From Termitomyces sp. T153 (lineage: Eukaryota > Basidiomycota > Agaricomycetes > Agaricales > Lyophyllaceae): 64,000 nucleotides of DNA. Location of the stretch: the NCBI GenBank assembly GCA_018296165.2, contig JACKQL020000033.1, positions 248,001-312,000 on the forward strand, given 5' to 3'. The translations under genes and the position numbers were made by a program. The notes beneath the pieces were generated by a model. It worked only from the letters and a program-made list of their open reading frames with translations. It did no database searches and was not told where the DNA came from. Of this stretch, positions 47,160-58,216 are shown one piece after another; positions within the stretch are counted from its first letter, which is position 1; the number at the start of each line of letters is the position of its first letter.

Positions 47160-49501
47160 AATTCAGCACTGTATCTGTCCCCAAACACCCCCTCTTTGAT
47201 GGCCTTGATTTTTATAATCAAAGGTCAAGTTAGGGGGGCAAAATCATGAAAGGGCAGACGTACGAAGGGCGACATGTTTCGAATGAAACCGGCACAAGGC
47301 AAGATTGCCTGTTCACCGTCACTCGAGATTTACATGATGAAAAATCTCAAAGCTTACCGAACATTGACCACAAACCTTTGAGGCCTAGCCCACGCCCCAC
47401 GCCATTCATCTCGCTTTCAGGGTCAAGCCCCTACACTGGCTTCGTGTTCTTGAAAACATCTTCACCGACGATTTTGCGGACGTTAGAGCGCAAATCGGTC
47501 ACTCTATCATTAAACGGGCAGGCTCAAACCGGAGCTCATTCACTCCCAGCTTGCGCTTGCGCTCGGGCCCGTCTTCGAACTTCACGCCTGTCTCAGTGAG
47601 TCTCTCAAGTTGACTACCACTCTTGAGTTTCGTTTTTCCGTCTACAATGAGCTGGCTCGCGCTGGCATCTATACAAAAAAGGTGAGAGAGATATGCTCCG
47701 ATTGAGTTGATGTATACTCACCAAGATAATAGCCTCCTAGTCGCAACCATCCCAGTAGTCTGAATGTAGTTCCGTAGATGGCCAGATTGACTCAAAGGCC
47801 TCGTACACGGAGAGCATCCAGTCAATCCCTGATGGAATTTGAGCATGCAGACAAAACTTGTCTAGCTCAACGATGTCTTTTGTCTGGCGCTGAGCAAGGC
47901 CAACCGTGACATGATTGGGGAACGACGCGCCGAGCCTGTCGGCAATGTCAGTCGGACGTCCGCCCTCTAAGTATGCGCCTAGATCAAGTGAATTGGTCCT
48001 TACAGTGAAGTAGGAAGATGAATGATTGCCTTGCGCGACAACTTTCCAGCCATCGGTAGTGGACATGACGTACGTCGAGCTGCGTTGGTGAATCGTCACA
48101 TCTGAACTGCATCAATCATCGCGTTTTTCAAAATCCATGCATGAGTGCCACTCACCAACTCCGTTCTCATGGCAGTCAACGCATATATCATGAGCTAGGA
48201 TGATAATTGAGGTCAAAGATGCATTCAAGAAATATTATAATAGCTTGCGTACCAGATGTAGATGGACCGACCACGAAAAACCTCTTGCCAATATAATCAA
48301 CTGTGTCCTTATGCTGGTTCGAGTGTAGATTTGTCCTTTGAAAGAATCCTACGGAAAATATCGAAAAAGTAACGTCACAAGCTCATTCAATGATTACCAT
48401 GCCGGGGTACGTGGGAAGAGCACTTTCTTCGAGACCAAACCCTATTGCGAAGACAATATGTTTTACAGTGATTGTACGTTCACAACCATCGCCACGCCTG
48501 ATGCGCACGTTCCATAAATCGCCATCTTGCATTGCATTGACAACCAAAGACGATGTCCGAACATTCAACTCTAGAGCTTCAGCATAACTCTCGAGCCGAT
48601 GGGCAAGCTGTGAAAGAACAAAAAGATGAATTGGTCGTTGCACAAGGTGAAGTGTGTCTCACCTTGGCTACTGGGGTATATACCCGCCATGTGGGTGGGA
48701 ATCTAAGAATCAAAAGGTGTACAAATTGGAGCAGGATTGATAACGTGAGAAAATGAATACACACGGTAGATAAGGCATATGATCATACCCTGGCATGACC
48801 ATCAAGCCTATTAGCATGCGTGGAAAGAAGCAAAGGACGGAAAGCTTACAAACTGGATCGTGAAGGCATAATGCGTGATATCTATTCCTCCAATTATCAC
48901 CGATTCTCTGGTTCTTTTCGATTATCAAAGTCGGCACGTCAAGCGCCTTCAGCCTCGCAGCAACATTCAGTCACTCTGCACCTTATGGTTTGGCGATGCG
49001 TTCCTAAGCGGCCCACTCTTCTCCGGGAAGCCTTTGAGATCTTCTAGATTAGTGTAAACGGTGTGTGCCTTCCACTTGCCATGAATGGTGAGGATTGAAC
49101 GCGCAATGCCAAACGCAACTCCCGTAGACGTTTCAAAAGTCAAAGAAAGGTTGTTCCAGGCAATATCGGGATACGACCGCTGCAGCCCAAGATAGGCGTC
49201 GTCACGCGCAGCAAAAGCCGTGGGACGTGGTGATTTTCAGCAATCGACGAGGAACTGCGGTGATCTTTGGGAGGCCGGAGAAGGTGCGGAAATCCCAAGT
49301 GAAGGCGAATATGTCGCGCCAGAAACCATCGTCAACAAAGAGCTTAGTTACACCTTGTACGTCACCTGCTTCCACTGATAGAGCGAATGATGTGACTCAT
49401 GCCTTTCCAATAGCCTTGGCATCGAGGTCAGCTGGAATGGTGGCATCCAACCTCTGAAGCGTAGGGAGGGGCGGCTCTGGCACGAGGTTTTCAGTGGTCA
49501 T
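47160..49501 (-). pseudogene. flavin-containing monooxygenase, dead paralogue
   Basis: Follows the intact gene at 35330-37824 exon by exon. It starts MTTENLVPEPPLPTLQRLDA at 49501 (compare [20 protein letters not shown]) and later shows [82 protein letters not shown] stop falls early (TGA where Trp stands in the other copy). The segment with the FAD GxGxxG loop is missing near 48980, and several frameshifts follow. Splice sites are partly kept. It remains CpG-rich, so its decay differs in kind from that of the transposons. Confidence 0.85.
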
Positions 49502-50097
49502 AATGTGAATCGAAAATCGATTTTCAAGCTGGTCTCCTATATCCTGCAGTTAAGTTGGAAGACCATCGTCACATGAACTTCGAATCCGAGCGAAGGAAAT
49601 AAAGCCTGGAAGACCCTGGGTAGGTGAAAACAATGATATCGATCCCAGACTCTTTCTTACGTAAGTAACGAGAGAAGAGTCGATAGCGATCTCGGACAAA
49701 TGAGAATAGTCCCGAGCAAGATGGCAAGTTTTCGTCGGACGGCAGCTGATAGGTTCGCATGTTGATCAACACGTAATAATTCAAAGTCCGTTCAGTCATC
49801 GGTTATCGTTTAGCGAGGAGGCGGGCTGGCCTCAGAGGCGGAGAAAGGAACGTTGGTCAAGTTCCATATGGTCACCATTCCATCTCTTTCAACACTTGAC
49901 CAATCATTATGGGCCATTTTGTCTCAGGATATACCACTCGTGGGTTCGTGGTTCTGATGTGACACAACAGAATTGAATCAGAATTTGGGAGTTGTATTGA
50001 TTGATCTTATCAGTAAGCTGTCCTATATGTATGTCGAGTAGAGAAAGCTCATGCGTCGAGTTTACCAGTGCATCAACCCCATCAACCCCTGCTTATC
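49502..50097. other. intergenic, divergent promoters
   Basis: Lies between the minus-strand monooxygenase remnant and the plus-strand GFA gene. No feature beyond short frames. Confidence 0.4.
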
Positions 50098-50672
50098 ATG
50101 CCTTTCCAAGGAACCTGCCTCTGTGGTCAGACTACAGTCGATGTCCAGTCTGATCATACTGATCAGGCACTTCTCTCTGAATTGATCTGGAGCCTTCGCT
50201 GAAGTTATTCTGTCAGATTGTATGTCACTGCTTGGACTGCAAGCAAACTAGTGGCAGCGCTTTCAGCACCAACATACTAGCCCCGCAGAAGAGCGTCACC
50301 ATCACGGGGCCGATTAAGACCTTTGATATAAAGGCTCCTAGTGGTAATACCGGTACGATTCTCTTCGCCCCTTGTCCGCTCGAGCTATTTCACACTAAGC
50401 TCAACTCATCTTAGTGTCTCGCATATTCTGTAGCAACTGCGGAAGTGCAATTTCTCACAAATCCGTCGCTTTTGGAGAAGCTCAGGCAATCCAGACCGGA
50501 AATTTCAGGGACTTCGCCAAGATTCCCGTCAGCACTGAATGTAAGGCATTCTGATAATTGGACGCATCACATCTAATCTCTCATTGACTTGCTTGTAGTA
50601 TTTGTGAAGGATCGTTGGAATGGAATTCCTGCTATTGAAGGAGCAGCGCAGTTTAGGATGATGCCTTCTTGA
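50098..50672 (+). CDS. GFA-domain (Mss4-like zinc) protein, 4 exons
   Basis: Exons 50098-50166, 50217-50352, 50415-50540 and 50599-50672 give 134 residues. Zinc ligands are in place: CLCG near the start, CHCLDC after the first intron, FCSNCGS in exon 3. The domain is that of glutathione-dependent formaldehyde-activating (GFA)/CENP-V-type proteins, a fold that binds two zinc ions; most fungal members have no proven substrate. Intron 1 appears to use a GC donor (CAG|GCACTT) with a normal AG acceptor; introns 2 and 3 are GT-AG. The length fits the family and no damage is seen. It lies about 200 bases from the left end of Helitron B. Confidence 0.85.
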
Positions 50673-50877
50673 AACACATGTATCTCAAATTCTCATGGGC
50701 GCAGTATCACGTCTGAGATGCTATTTGACTATTTTGATATCTTATCTTTCCCTCCAACGTGAGAGATCCTTCTTTCACGTTTGTCTTCTTGCCGAAAACT
50801 TCATGTGATCTGATATCTGATGCTGTGTTGATGTTATCACGATAGTTCTACAGTGTATGCGATAGTTCTACAGGACG

Positions 50878-50933
50878 TATGCGACGACTCCTGGGGAAAG
50901 TGGCTGTGTGGCCGGCCTATTATATGCGACGAC
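50878..50933 (-). repeat. terminal module O, copy 3
   Basis: Reverse complement of copy 4 apart from a short insertion (GGCCGGCC region). It marks the left transposon/gene boundary of Helitron B. Confidence 0.85.
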
Positions 50934-50971
50934 GAGCTACGCCCCGTGCCTTCGGCACGGGCCTGTAGCTC
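50934..50971. other. 38-base stem-loop next to the Helitron end
   Basis: Outer arms GAGCTAC/GTAGCTC (7 bp), a small internal loop, inner arms CCCGTGCC/GGCACGGG (8 bp) and a TTC loop. The position fits the 3' hairpin of a Helitron on the minus strand. A decayed copy sits at 12873-12910. Confidence 0.8.
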
Positions 50972-51200
50972 TTGCTTCATCCCAGACCCAACCTCACTTC
51001 GTTCGGTTAGGTCCTCGATATTCTACTCAATGCTTCATCCCAGACCCAACCTCACTTCGTTCGGTTAGGTCCTTGTATTTCTAACTCAATGCTTCATCTC
51101 AGACCCAACCTCACTTCGTTCGGTTAGGTCTTTGTATTTCCAACTCAATGCTAAGTCCCAGACCCAACCTCACTTCATTTGGTTAGGTCTTTGTATTTTG
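50972..51200 (+). repeat. satellite array, four 59-bp units (best-preserved copy)
   Basis: Units read (C)TTCATCCCAGACCCAACC, TCACTTCGTTCGGTTAGGTC, then a short AT-rich spacer. Each has arms GACCCAACC and GGTTAGGTC, complementary except one position, so each unit can form a 9-bp hairpin. The last unit already shows CATTTGG for CGTTCGG. Confidence 0.85.
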
Positions 51201-51488
51201 TTGGCTAAGTGTTGCTTTTCTCTTACAATTCAATACACTGAGATTCTATATATAAACTAATCATGTATCTATATTACATTATTAACAAAATACTACAATG
51301 TCCACTGATATATATTAGAGATGCTGAAAATTATAAAAGTTAGTACTAACCAAGCAATTCTTTAAATGGTCACACTTACATTTGTAAACCATTGAGAATA
51401 TCTATACTATATGGTCCAACTATATACATTAGGTGCTGAAGTTCATAGAAGTTAGCAATTTGTTGCTTGAATCCAACAAAAGTCACAC
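51201..51488 (-). other. Helitron B 3' region with duplicated donor-exon module
   Basis: TTTACAAATGTAAGTGTGAC occurs twice on the minus strand, at the end of the Rep-helicase frame and about 110 bases further on. Each copy is followed by text ending in a CAG acceptor. The remainder is AT-rich. Confidence 0.6.
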
Positions 51489-54400
51489 TTACATTTGTAA
51501 ACCATTCAGGATTTCTTGATAGACAATATTTGCAGTCTTTCTTGATGTGTTTTCTGGGTCCAAAATCACTTTGATACGATCTCCTGATGTGCACCAAGAG
51601 AGTGCAACATAAAGTTGGCCATGTGAAAAAACTCCTGATCGAAGGTCCAATCCAACATGCTTGACTGATTGACCCTGAGACTTGTTGATTGTCATAGCAA
51701 AGGCCAATCGAACTGGGAATTGTCTCCTGCGCAATGGAATTGGCAAATCCTCTTCAGAGACATCCATGTTGATTCTTGGAATCAAAACAATTGATCCTGC
51801 AAACTTGGCATCCCCACTGATGATCCGACATCTGAGAACTCTAGTGCTGATGTGGGTGACAATCATTCTTGTCCCATTGCAAAGTCCTTTAGTTGTATCC
51901 AGATTCCTGAGCAGCATGACAGGAACACCAATCTTTAGAGCCAATTTAGCTAAAGGCAAATTACTGGCTTTCAAAGAGTTGAGGTATTCCATTGGATACA
52001 ATGTCAGGTCATTAACATTTCCATCATTAGACATGACAGAGTCTGCACTCTGCATAACCTTCTCTTCTCCTAGATATTTCTGTAGAACCTCTGAGTTGAT
52101 ATCCTCTATATCAGAGTTCTTGCCAGAAAGAATGGTTCGGTCCAGGTAATACTGATCATCTTGATAGTGATTAATATGAGGATAAGTGGAAGAGATTAAT
52201 CCTTTGATAGAATTGTCATCACAGATCATAGTTGCAGGAAGTTGTACTGTTTCTCCAGGCCCAAGATTTTTTCCAGCACCAACATCTAACAACCATGCTG
52301 CATGAGCAGCATTATCAGGAGTCTGATCCAATCTCATGTTTTGAACCAAATAGTGAACTTGAATCTGATCCCAAAGTCTTCCTCTTTTGAGTGAAGCAGC
52401 AATCATCTGCTGCCTGAGTCCTCGTTGGATAACTGGGAGAGTTTGCCTAAAATCTCCTCCAAACACCACAGTCACTCCGCCAAAAGGAACATCCTTCTCC
52501 AGGATGTCTCTGAACCCTCGATCCACAGAGTCAATGGCATTTTTGTGTTGCATTGGGACTTCATCCCAGATGACAACTTTGGTCTGGAGTAAGAGTTGAG
52601 ACAACTGAGTTCCTCTTTTGATATTGGCAATGGATGTATCTAGAGCAGGAATGGGGATTTTAAACCTTGAATGTGCAGTTCTACCACCCTCCAGCAATAA
52701 GGCAGCAATCCCAGATGATGCTACACATAATGCCACATCTCCATTGGACCGAACAGCAGAAGCCAAAGTGTTGCAGACAAATGTTTTGCCACATCCACCT
52801 GCACTGTGAATGAATATCATCTTGCCCAAGTTGTTGTCCACAGAGTCCATAACTTCATTGAAGGCCCCTAGTTGTTCACCATTAAACCTGGCCTTGTTTT
52901 CATTCACCCTTCTCTTCAACTCCTCAATGTCATAATCTGTTTCTTCTTGCAAAAGTCTATTGCCTAAAATTGTTTGATCAGTCCTAGAGTCAATTCTCTA
53001 TACAATGGCTGGCTTACCTGGAATTACATTCCAAACTTGTTGAGGTTCTGGCATGTTGGGAAAGTCTTGAAGAGTCTTGCCAAAATTCTTCAAGTTGTCA
53101 TTGATCAGATGAAGGCCATAGTCATAAACATCTTCATCAGTAAAGACTCTATCTCTGTACTGCTGGATATTCTCCAATCTGTGTCTAAGATCATCACAAA
53201 TAGAGTGCTTGAATTCATTCCATAGAGCCTCTGGAGTGGTAGGAGCACAGTGAAATAGGATAGTGCAAAAGAGCTGTCTAAGAGCTGATCCTGATTGGAT
53301 TGGAGCAGCTTCAGCAAGACATTGCCTCCATTCTGCATCATCTTCCAAAAGGCCAAGGGCCTTGCATGCCTCTTTGTAAGTAGGATAGGTGTGGCCATTG
53401 ACTGTCCTAAGGTCAGCCCATGATTTTGCATTCATCACAACTGTCAGGAGCATCCTAAGGTAGAACCTTTCTCCCTGTCTGGGTGAAGCAAAGTACATCC
53501 TTCCAATAGCTGTTCCTCTTTGCCTCTCCTTCCAACTTCTTTTAGAAGCTTCATAGACAAACTTGGTTGGAAAGCTCTGATAAGTGGTGTTGTTATTAGG
53601 GAATCTGGCATTGGCTTCAAACCAAGCAGTAAGTGCAGTCTTGTCTGCATTAGGCCTGGCAGCTACAATCTCCAAAGGTTCATTATCCTGGAAGTAAACT
53701 TCATGCTGGCCTTCCAAATGGACAGGTAATCGATACACAGGAGGATATTCCCCATGCATGTTGAATTCAAAGATGTGCCAGCATGATTCAGCTGCAGAAA
53801 TGTATCTGGCATCTAAGTGTTCTTTAATTTCATCCCTCTGGTCTCCCTGGTCTCTGGCAATTTCCAAAGTGGTCCTATCATGGCCTTTGTAGATGTACTT
53901 GTGAATGTATTTGATGGCTTCTACTGAAGCACAGACCTCCACATTGATGTGGCATTGATACTTGGCTGAGAGATAAGGATTGTATGGGACAACATCACGA
54001 TTGTCATAACAATGACCATTTTTTTCAAAAAAGCGCCCATTGTCAGGTCTGGCATATTGAGGATAACCATTTTCCCCATACTGAGTAGCGTCTTGAAATT
54101 CCTTTGGGTATCTTTTAGAACATTTGCCATCTACCATGCATTTAGCATTGGGTTTGGCAGCTCCACATGGACCATGGACCATGTTAGTAGTAACAACCTA
54201 ATAACAAACTTAAGTAATGGGATTAAGAATTCAAACAAAGCCAATACCTGATACAAATGAGGCTGAGTAGCTGGATCTGGAATTTGAGCTGAGACAATAG
54301 AATCTACATGAGCTGCATTCTGTATCCTATGATGATGATGGAAAAAAATCAAGATATGCATATGTGGAAGTCCTCTCTTTTGGAATTCAATAGTATGAAC

Positions 54401-57178
54401 ATGTGCCACACAGCTGCCAAAGAGACCCTCTTTAATCTCCTTTACCACAGCATTTTTTCTGAGTTCAAATACTCTGGCAACAATATCTGGTTGATCAGCA
54501 GCTGTTTGTTTTTTTCCATTGACTGCAGGTTCCTTCAAGAGAGCTTCTTCAATTTCTGACCACTTTGGATTGGCAGTCATAGTCAAGAAGAGATCAGGTT
54601 TTCCAAAATGCCTGCAGATAGCCATAGAGTCCTGGAATAATTGCTGCATTTGTCGTTCACTTCCAGTATGGGAGGAAGGAAGAATAACACGATGGCTTTG
54701 TGGAGTAACTGCCTCATCTCCAGCAGCAGCATCTACTACTCCCTGATAAACCTCAGCTCTGATCTTCTTCTGATTGTGTCGAACCCAATTCAACTTGTTT
54801 TGTTCACTTGAAGCCCATGCATCAACAACATATTGTTGAAATAACCTTCCACTCCAGAGTAATGCTGCATTAACTTCTAAAGTTCTTTTCTGCAGTCTAT
54901 ATGCATAATATGCAGTTTGAGTGACCTTTGGTGCTCTTTGTTGATTCTCTGGCCCAAAATGAGAGTGAATATTTGTGTGAAATCCTGGCTCTCCAGTTGG
55001 AAACATAATGGTATAATGCAATGGAGTATAATATGGGTGCAAATGACTGATCCGCTTCAATTGACCTCCATGCAAATGCAAGACTATATCACGATGATCT
55101 GATCGTTCTTCTGAGCCATCTCCAGGAATTATAGCTGCAACCCCCTCCTGTTCATTGGGGTTATTATGGCGTCGTGGGTCTCCAAAATCAGCTCTAAGTG
55201 TGACAGAAAGTCTTTGTGGTTGGCCTTCTGGAACTTCTCTCATAATCTGCCTGGCTTGCTTGTATAAATCAATGAAGGGATTGACTCTAGCAAGCATATC
55301 CTGCAAAGAGGCCATTATTTGAAGATCCAACCTGGAATTATTCTGTTGACAAAAAGCCAATTGCTGGTTGTGGTCATAAAAGTAGAGTTGTGCATATACA
55401 GGATGATTACCTTCAATAGGAAGCAAGGCACCTGTCAGATGATGGAGTTCTCCATTGATCCTAAAGCTATATGGTCCAGGAGCATTTGTAATGGCATGAT
55501 CAATTTTAACTCCCAGAGATGTGAATGCAAAGGCTGCATTGTATTGACGGATATATGTTTTGAAAGTGTCAGAGAGAGGATGGTGGCCATGGAGTAAGCT
55601 GAGTAGTTCAGGTGGAGCATCTTTGAGTCTGGGCAAATTCACTTGGCCTTGTAAGCAGCACATTCCAAACTTTGGATTGTTTCTAGTAGACTTAGTGAGC
55701 TTTTCAGCATCAAAATGTAGAGCTTGACAGTGTGGACATATGACACTCATAGGACCAAGATAATAAGATGGGGGTTCTATCAAGTAAGGCTGCCTTCCTC
55801 TGGGAATAGGCTGAACAGGTCCAGGCTCTTGTATTTGTGGAATAGGAGGATGAACAGGAGGTGGTTCCAGTTGTTCTGCTGGTAGATTATCATCAGGAAG
55901 TTCTGCTAGTATATGTCTGGCAGGATCCAAGTCATCTTCATGAGGTATATCATTCTGAGGACCATGTTCAGCAGGATCAACATATTCCAAGTCATCTTCA
56001 GGAGGTATGTTATTTTGAGGAGCCAAGCCATTAAAGACTTGTTCTCCAAAATCATTCATATTTTCCCTAGGTTCTTCAAAATGTTCAAGAGGGTGCAGCA
56101 TCATTTCATTGAAGGCTGCATGAATATTTTCCAGTTCAATATCATCTTGAAGAGCAAAACCATTGAAATCCTCTTCTAAATCAGCTATATGTTGGCCCTC
56201 CCATAGTTGTAAAATCCTTTGAGCTAAAACATTATTGAAAGGCCTATGTTCAGGATCTTGCTCTGCTAATATTTGCTCATGTCTCTCTTGTCTCTGTCTA
56301 GCCTCCTCCTGCTGAGCAGCAAGTCTTTGTTCCTCTGCTAATCTCTGATTATATCTTTCTTGTCTTTGTCTTGCTTCTTCTTGCTCAGCAAAGAATCTCT
56401 GTCTTTCCTGCTCCAATGCAGCTAATGCATCTGATTGTTGAGCAGCAAGCCTCTGTCTATTCTGTTCCTGAGCAATATTTCTTTGTCTTTGTTGCTCTTG
56501 AAAAGCTGCTAATGCTCGTTGCTCTTGAGATGCATTATAATTAGACATCATTTCTTTATAAGCAATATTTCCTCTGGTCAAGTTATTCAGTGCAGGATCA
56601 GCTTGTCCACTGGAGATATTATGTAGTGGTTGAGGGAGCCCTCTATGTCCAGAAGAAGAGGTAGATGCAACATTAGCAGTAGGAGCAAGGGATGTATGTG
56701 TTTGATTCTTATGTCTATGCTGATTCCTTCTCAAAACAGGTGCAGCAGGCACATTCTGAGGAATAGGATTTTGCAATGGGGCATTCCAACCCTCAGGTAA
56801 ATGTGTTACAGGAGGTATATATATGCTCTGGCCCACAGGAGCATTCAAAGAAAATGGGTCATCAGAGATAGCTGGCAGTCTCACAGGTCTTTCAGAAGAT
56901 CCAGAAGCAACATCATTCACAGAGGGGGCATTAGTACCCCTACCCAGTGCTATAGAATCAAAATGCAAAGGTTGCACAGGTGGCATAGCAGCATTGGCCT
57001 GTTCAAAATTATGGAAAGAAGCTCTATTACCTTGGTTTGCACGTTGATCATCAGGATCAGTCATTTGCAACAATTGTAGTCTACTTTGAGAGCAAGACTG
57101 TTGTCTTTGACTCTCAGGAGTACTGGGTAGTTCTTGGGTAGAAGGTGGCCTGAATTTTATCAATAAACAAAGAATCAA
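51489..57178 (-). CDS. Helitron Rep-helicase (RepHel), 3 exons, about 1,861 codons
   Basis: Exons 57178-54248, 54197-53018 and 52963-51489 join in frame without stops. N-terminus: Pro-rich, then a Gln/Arg/Glu coiled-coil region (residues about 215-330) and acidic repeats (PEDDLEYVDPAEH). A zinc-type segment CPHCQALHF lies near residue 480. Helitron_like_N follows. The HUH nickase motif is GLPHMHILIFF (about 939) and the tyrosine pair YIHKY sits near 1074. The Pif1-type helicase has Walker A GGCGKT (about 1426), Walker B VIWDEVP (about 1504), FGGDFRQTLPV and motif VI VALSWCTS (about 1826). RepHel nicks and unwinds DNA for rolling-circle transposition. The motif VI position that is normally the arginine finger is Trp (codon 51594-51596), one CpG change away from Arg. 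The true start may lie in an upstream exon: a TTCAG acceptor precedes GCCACC at about 57147, conserved in Helitron A. MTDPDDQ near 57063 is another possible start. Confidence 0.9.
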
Positions 57179-58160
57179 AAAATAGTTAATAAGTACTCAC
57201 ATAATCAAGGCTTGAAAAGTAAACTGATAAAAATTATTGGAAGTGCTCAATAAAAAGCAATGTTTGATTCTGAATTCAAGCTAATGATGATTCTTCTAGA
57301 TGAGAAAAATAAGAAACACATACTCAGCAACTGCCCAAAACTGAAGGATAACAGCAGTATAACACAGAAAGCAGAAACTACCAAATTATCAGTCAAATAC
57401 AGGCTTGAATAAGCAGGAAACATTCTTACCTGAGTGAGAGCCACATATAAAATGGCTCAAATATGATGTGAGGATAAGAGCAAAGATTCTACTGAGAGAA
57501 CATGAAGATCAACTGTCAGCACAGAAAAAGAGATTTACCTTGAAAGTAGAAAACCAATAGCTGCTTCAAAAAAAAACAGATACTGTTCACAAATCAGCTC
57601 TCAGATTAACCTAGAGAAAACATACCTGCAAAGCTACTGAATGCACAGAAAAAAAGCCTGATAAAGACTGCAGTGAAGTCTGTTTTCAGTCATGATCAGT
57701 CAATAGAGATGACTCTCAGAAAAGAAGTATACATAAGAAATTCAGCTTCTATACACCATCAAAATCAGCCATCAGACAATTAGGCAAAGAAAAGAAGGCC
57801 CACCTCAAGGACAGAAAGCTACTCAATGCTAAGAAATAGCCTGATAAAAGATGCAATAGTGAAGATCTGGTTATCAGTTTGATCAGTGATTGGAGATGAC
57901 ACTCAGTAGTAGAATAATACATGGCCAAGTAAGTGAAGCCTCTTCAGGAAAGTCTATCAAGCCAATCAAAGCCTTTTCTCACAGTATCAAAGCAGAGACA
58001 ATGTTGGAAGCTTCAGGTTTTCGGGAAGAAAGAAAGAGAGATTTGGTGCGATGATCAATTGATCTTTCCAAGGAACTGGCCGAAAATTTGAAGCCAGCCA
58101 ACTTACGTAATTTTACATAAGCATTACATAAGGATTGATGGAACCCAGTTTCTTAAGATT
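57179..58160 (-). other. leader of Helitron B
   Basis: AT-rich, with several repeated motifs of the form CAGTCAATAGAGATGACTCTCAG / CAGTGATTGGAGATGACACTCAG (about 57695 and 57885), a tandem-like duplication. No frame of note. It should hold the promoter and a first exon. Confidence 0.5.
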
Positions 58161-58213
58161 CGTCGTCGCATATAATGAGCGCACAGCCACTTTCCCAGGA
58201 GTCGTCGCATATA
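58161..58213 (+). repeat. terminal module O, copy 4
   Basis: Two CGTCGTCGCATATA-type motifs flank a core GAGCGCACAGCCACTTTCCCAGGA. It abuts the X segment on its right. Confidence 0.85.
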
Positions 58214-58216
58214 CTA

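Larger units (their letters stand above)
50878..58213 (-). mobile_element. Helitron B, near-intact Rep-helicase element with inverted terminal modules
   Basis: Bounded by two copies of module O facing outward (50878-50933 and 58161-58213). Inside, on the minus strand: about 1 kb of leader, a three-exon Rep-helicase gene, a downstream duplicated splice module, a satellite array and a stem-loop. Textbook Helitrons have no inverted repeats and end in CTRR after a hairpin; here the hairpin is followed by the O module. Compared with Helitron A, CpGs are still present in good number, so it is younger. Confidence 0.75.
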
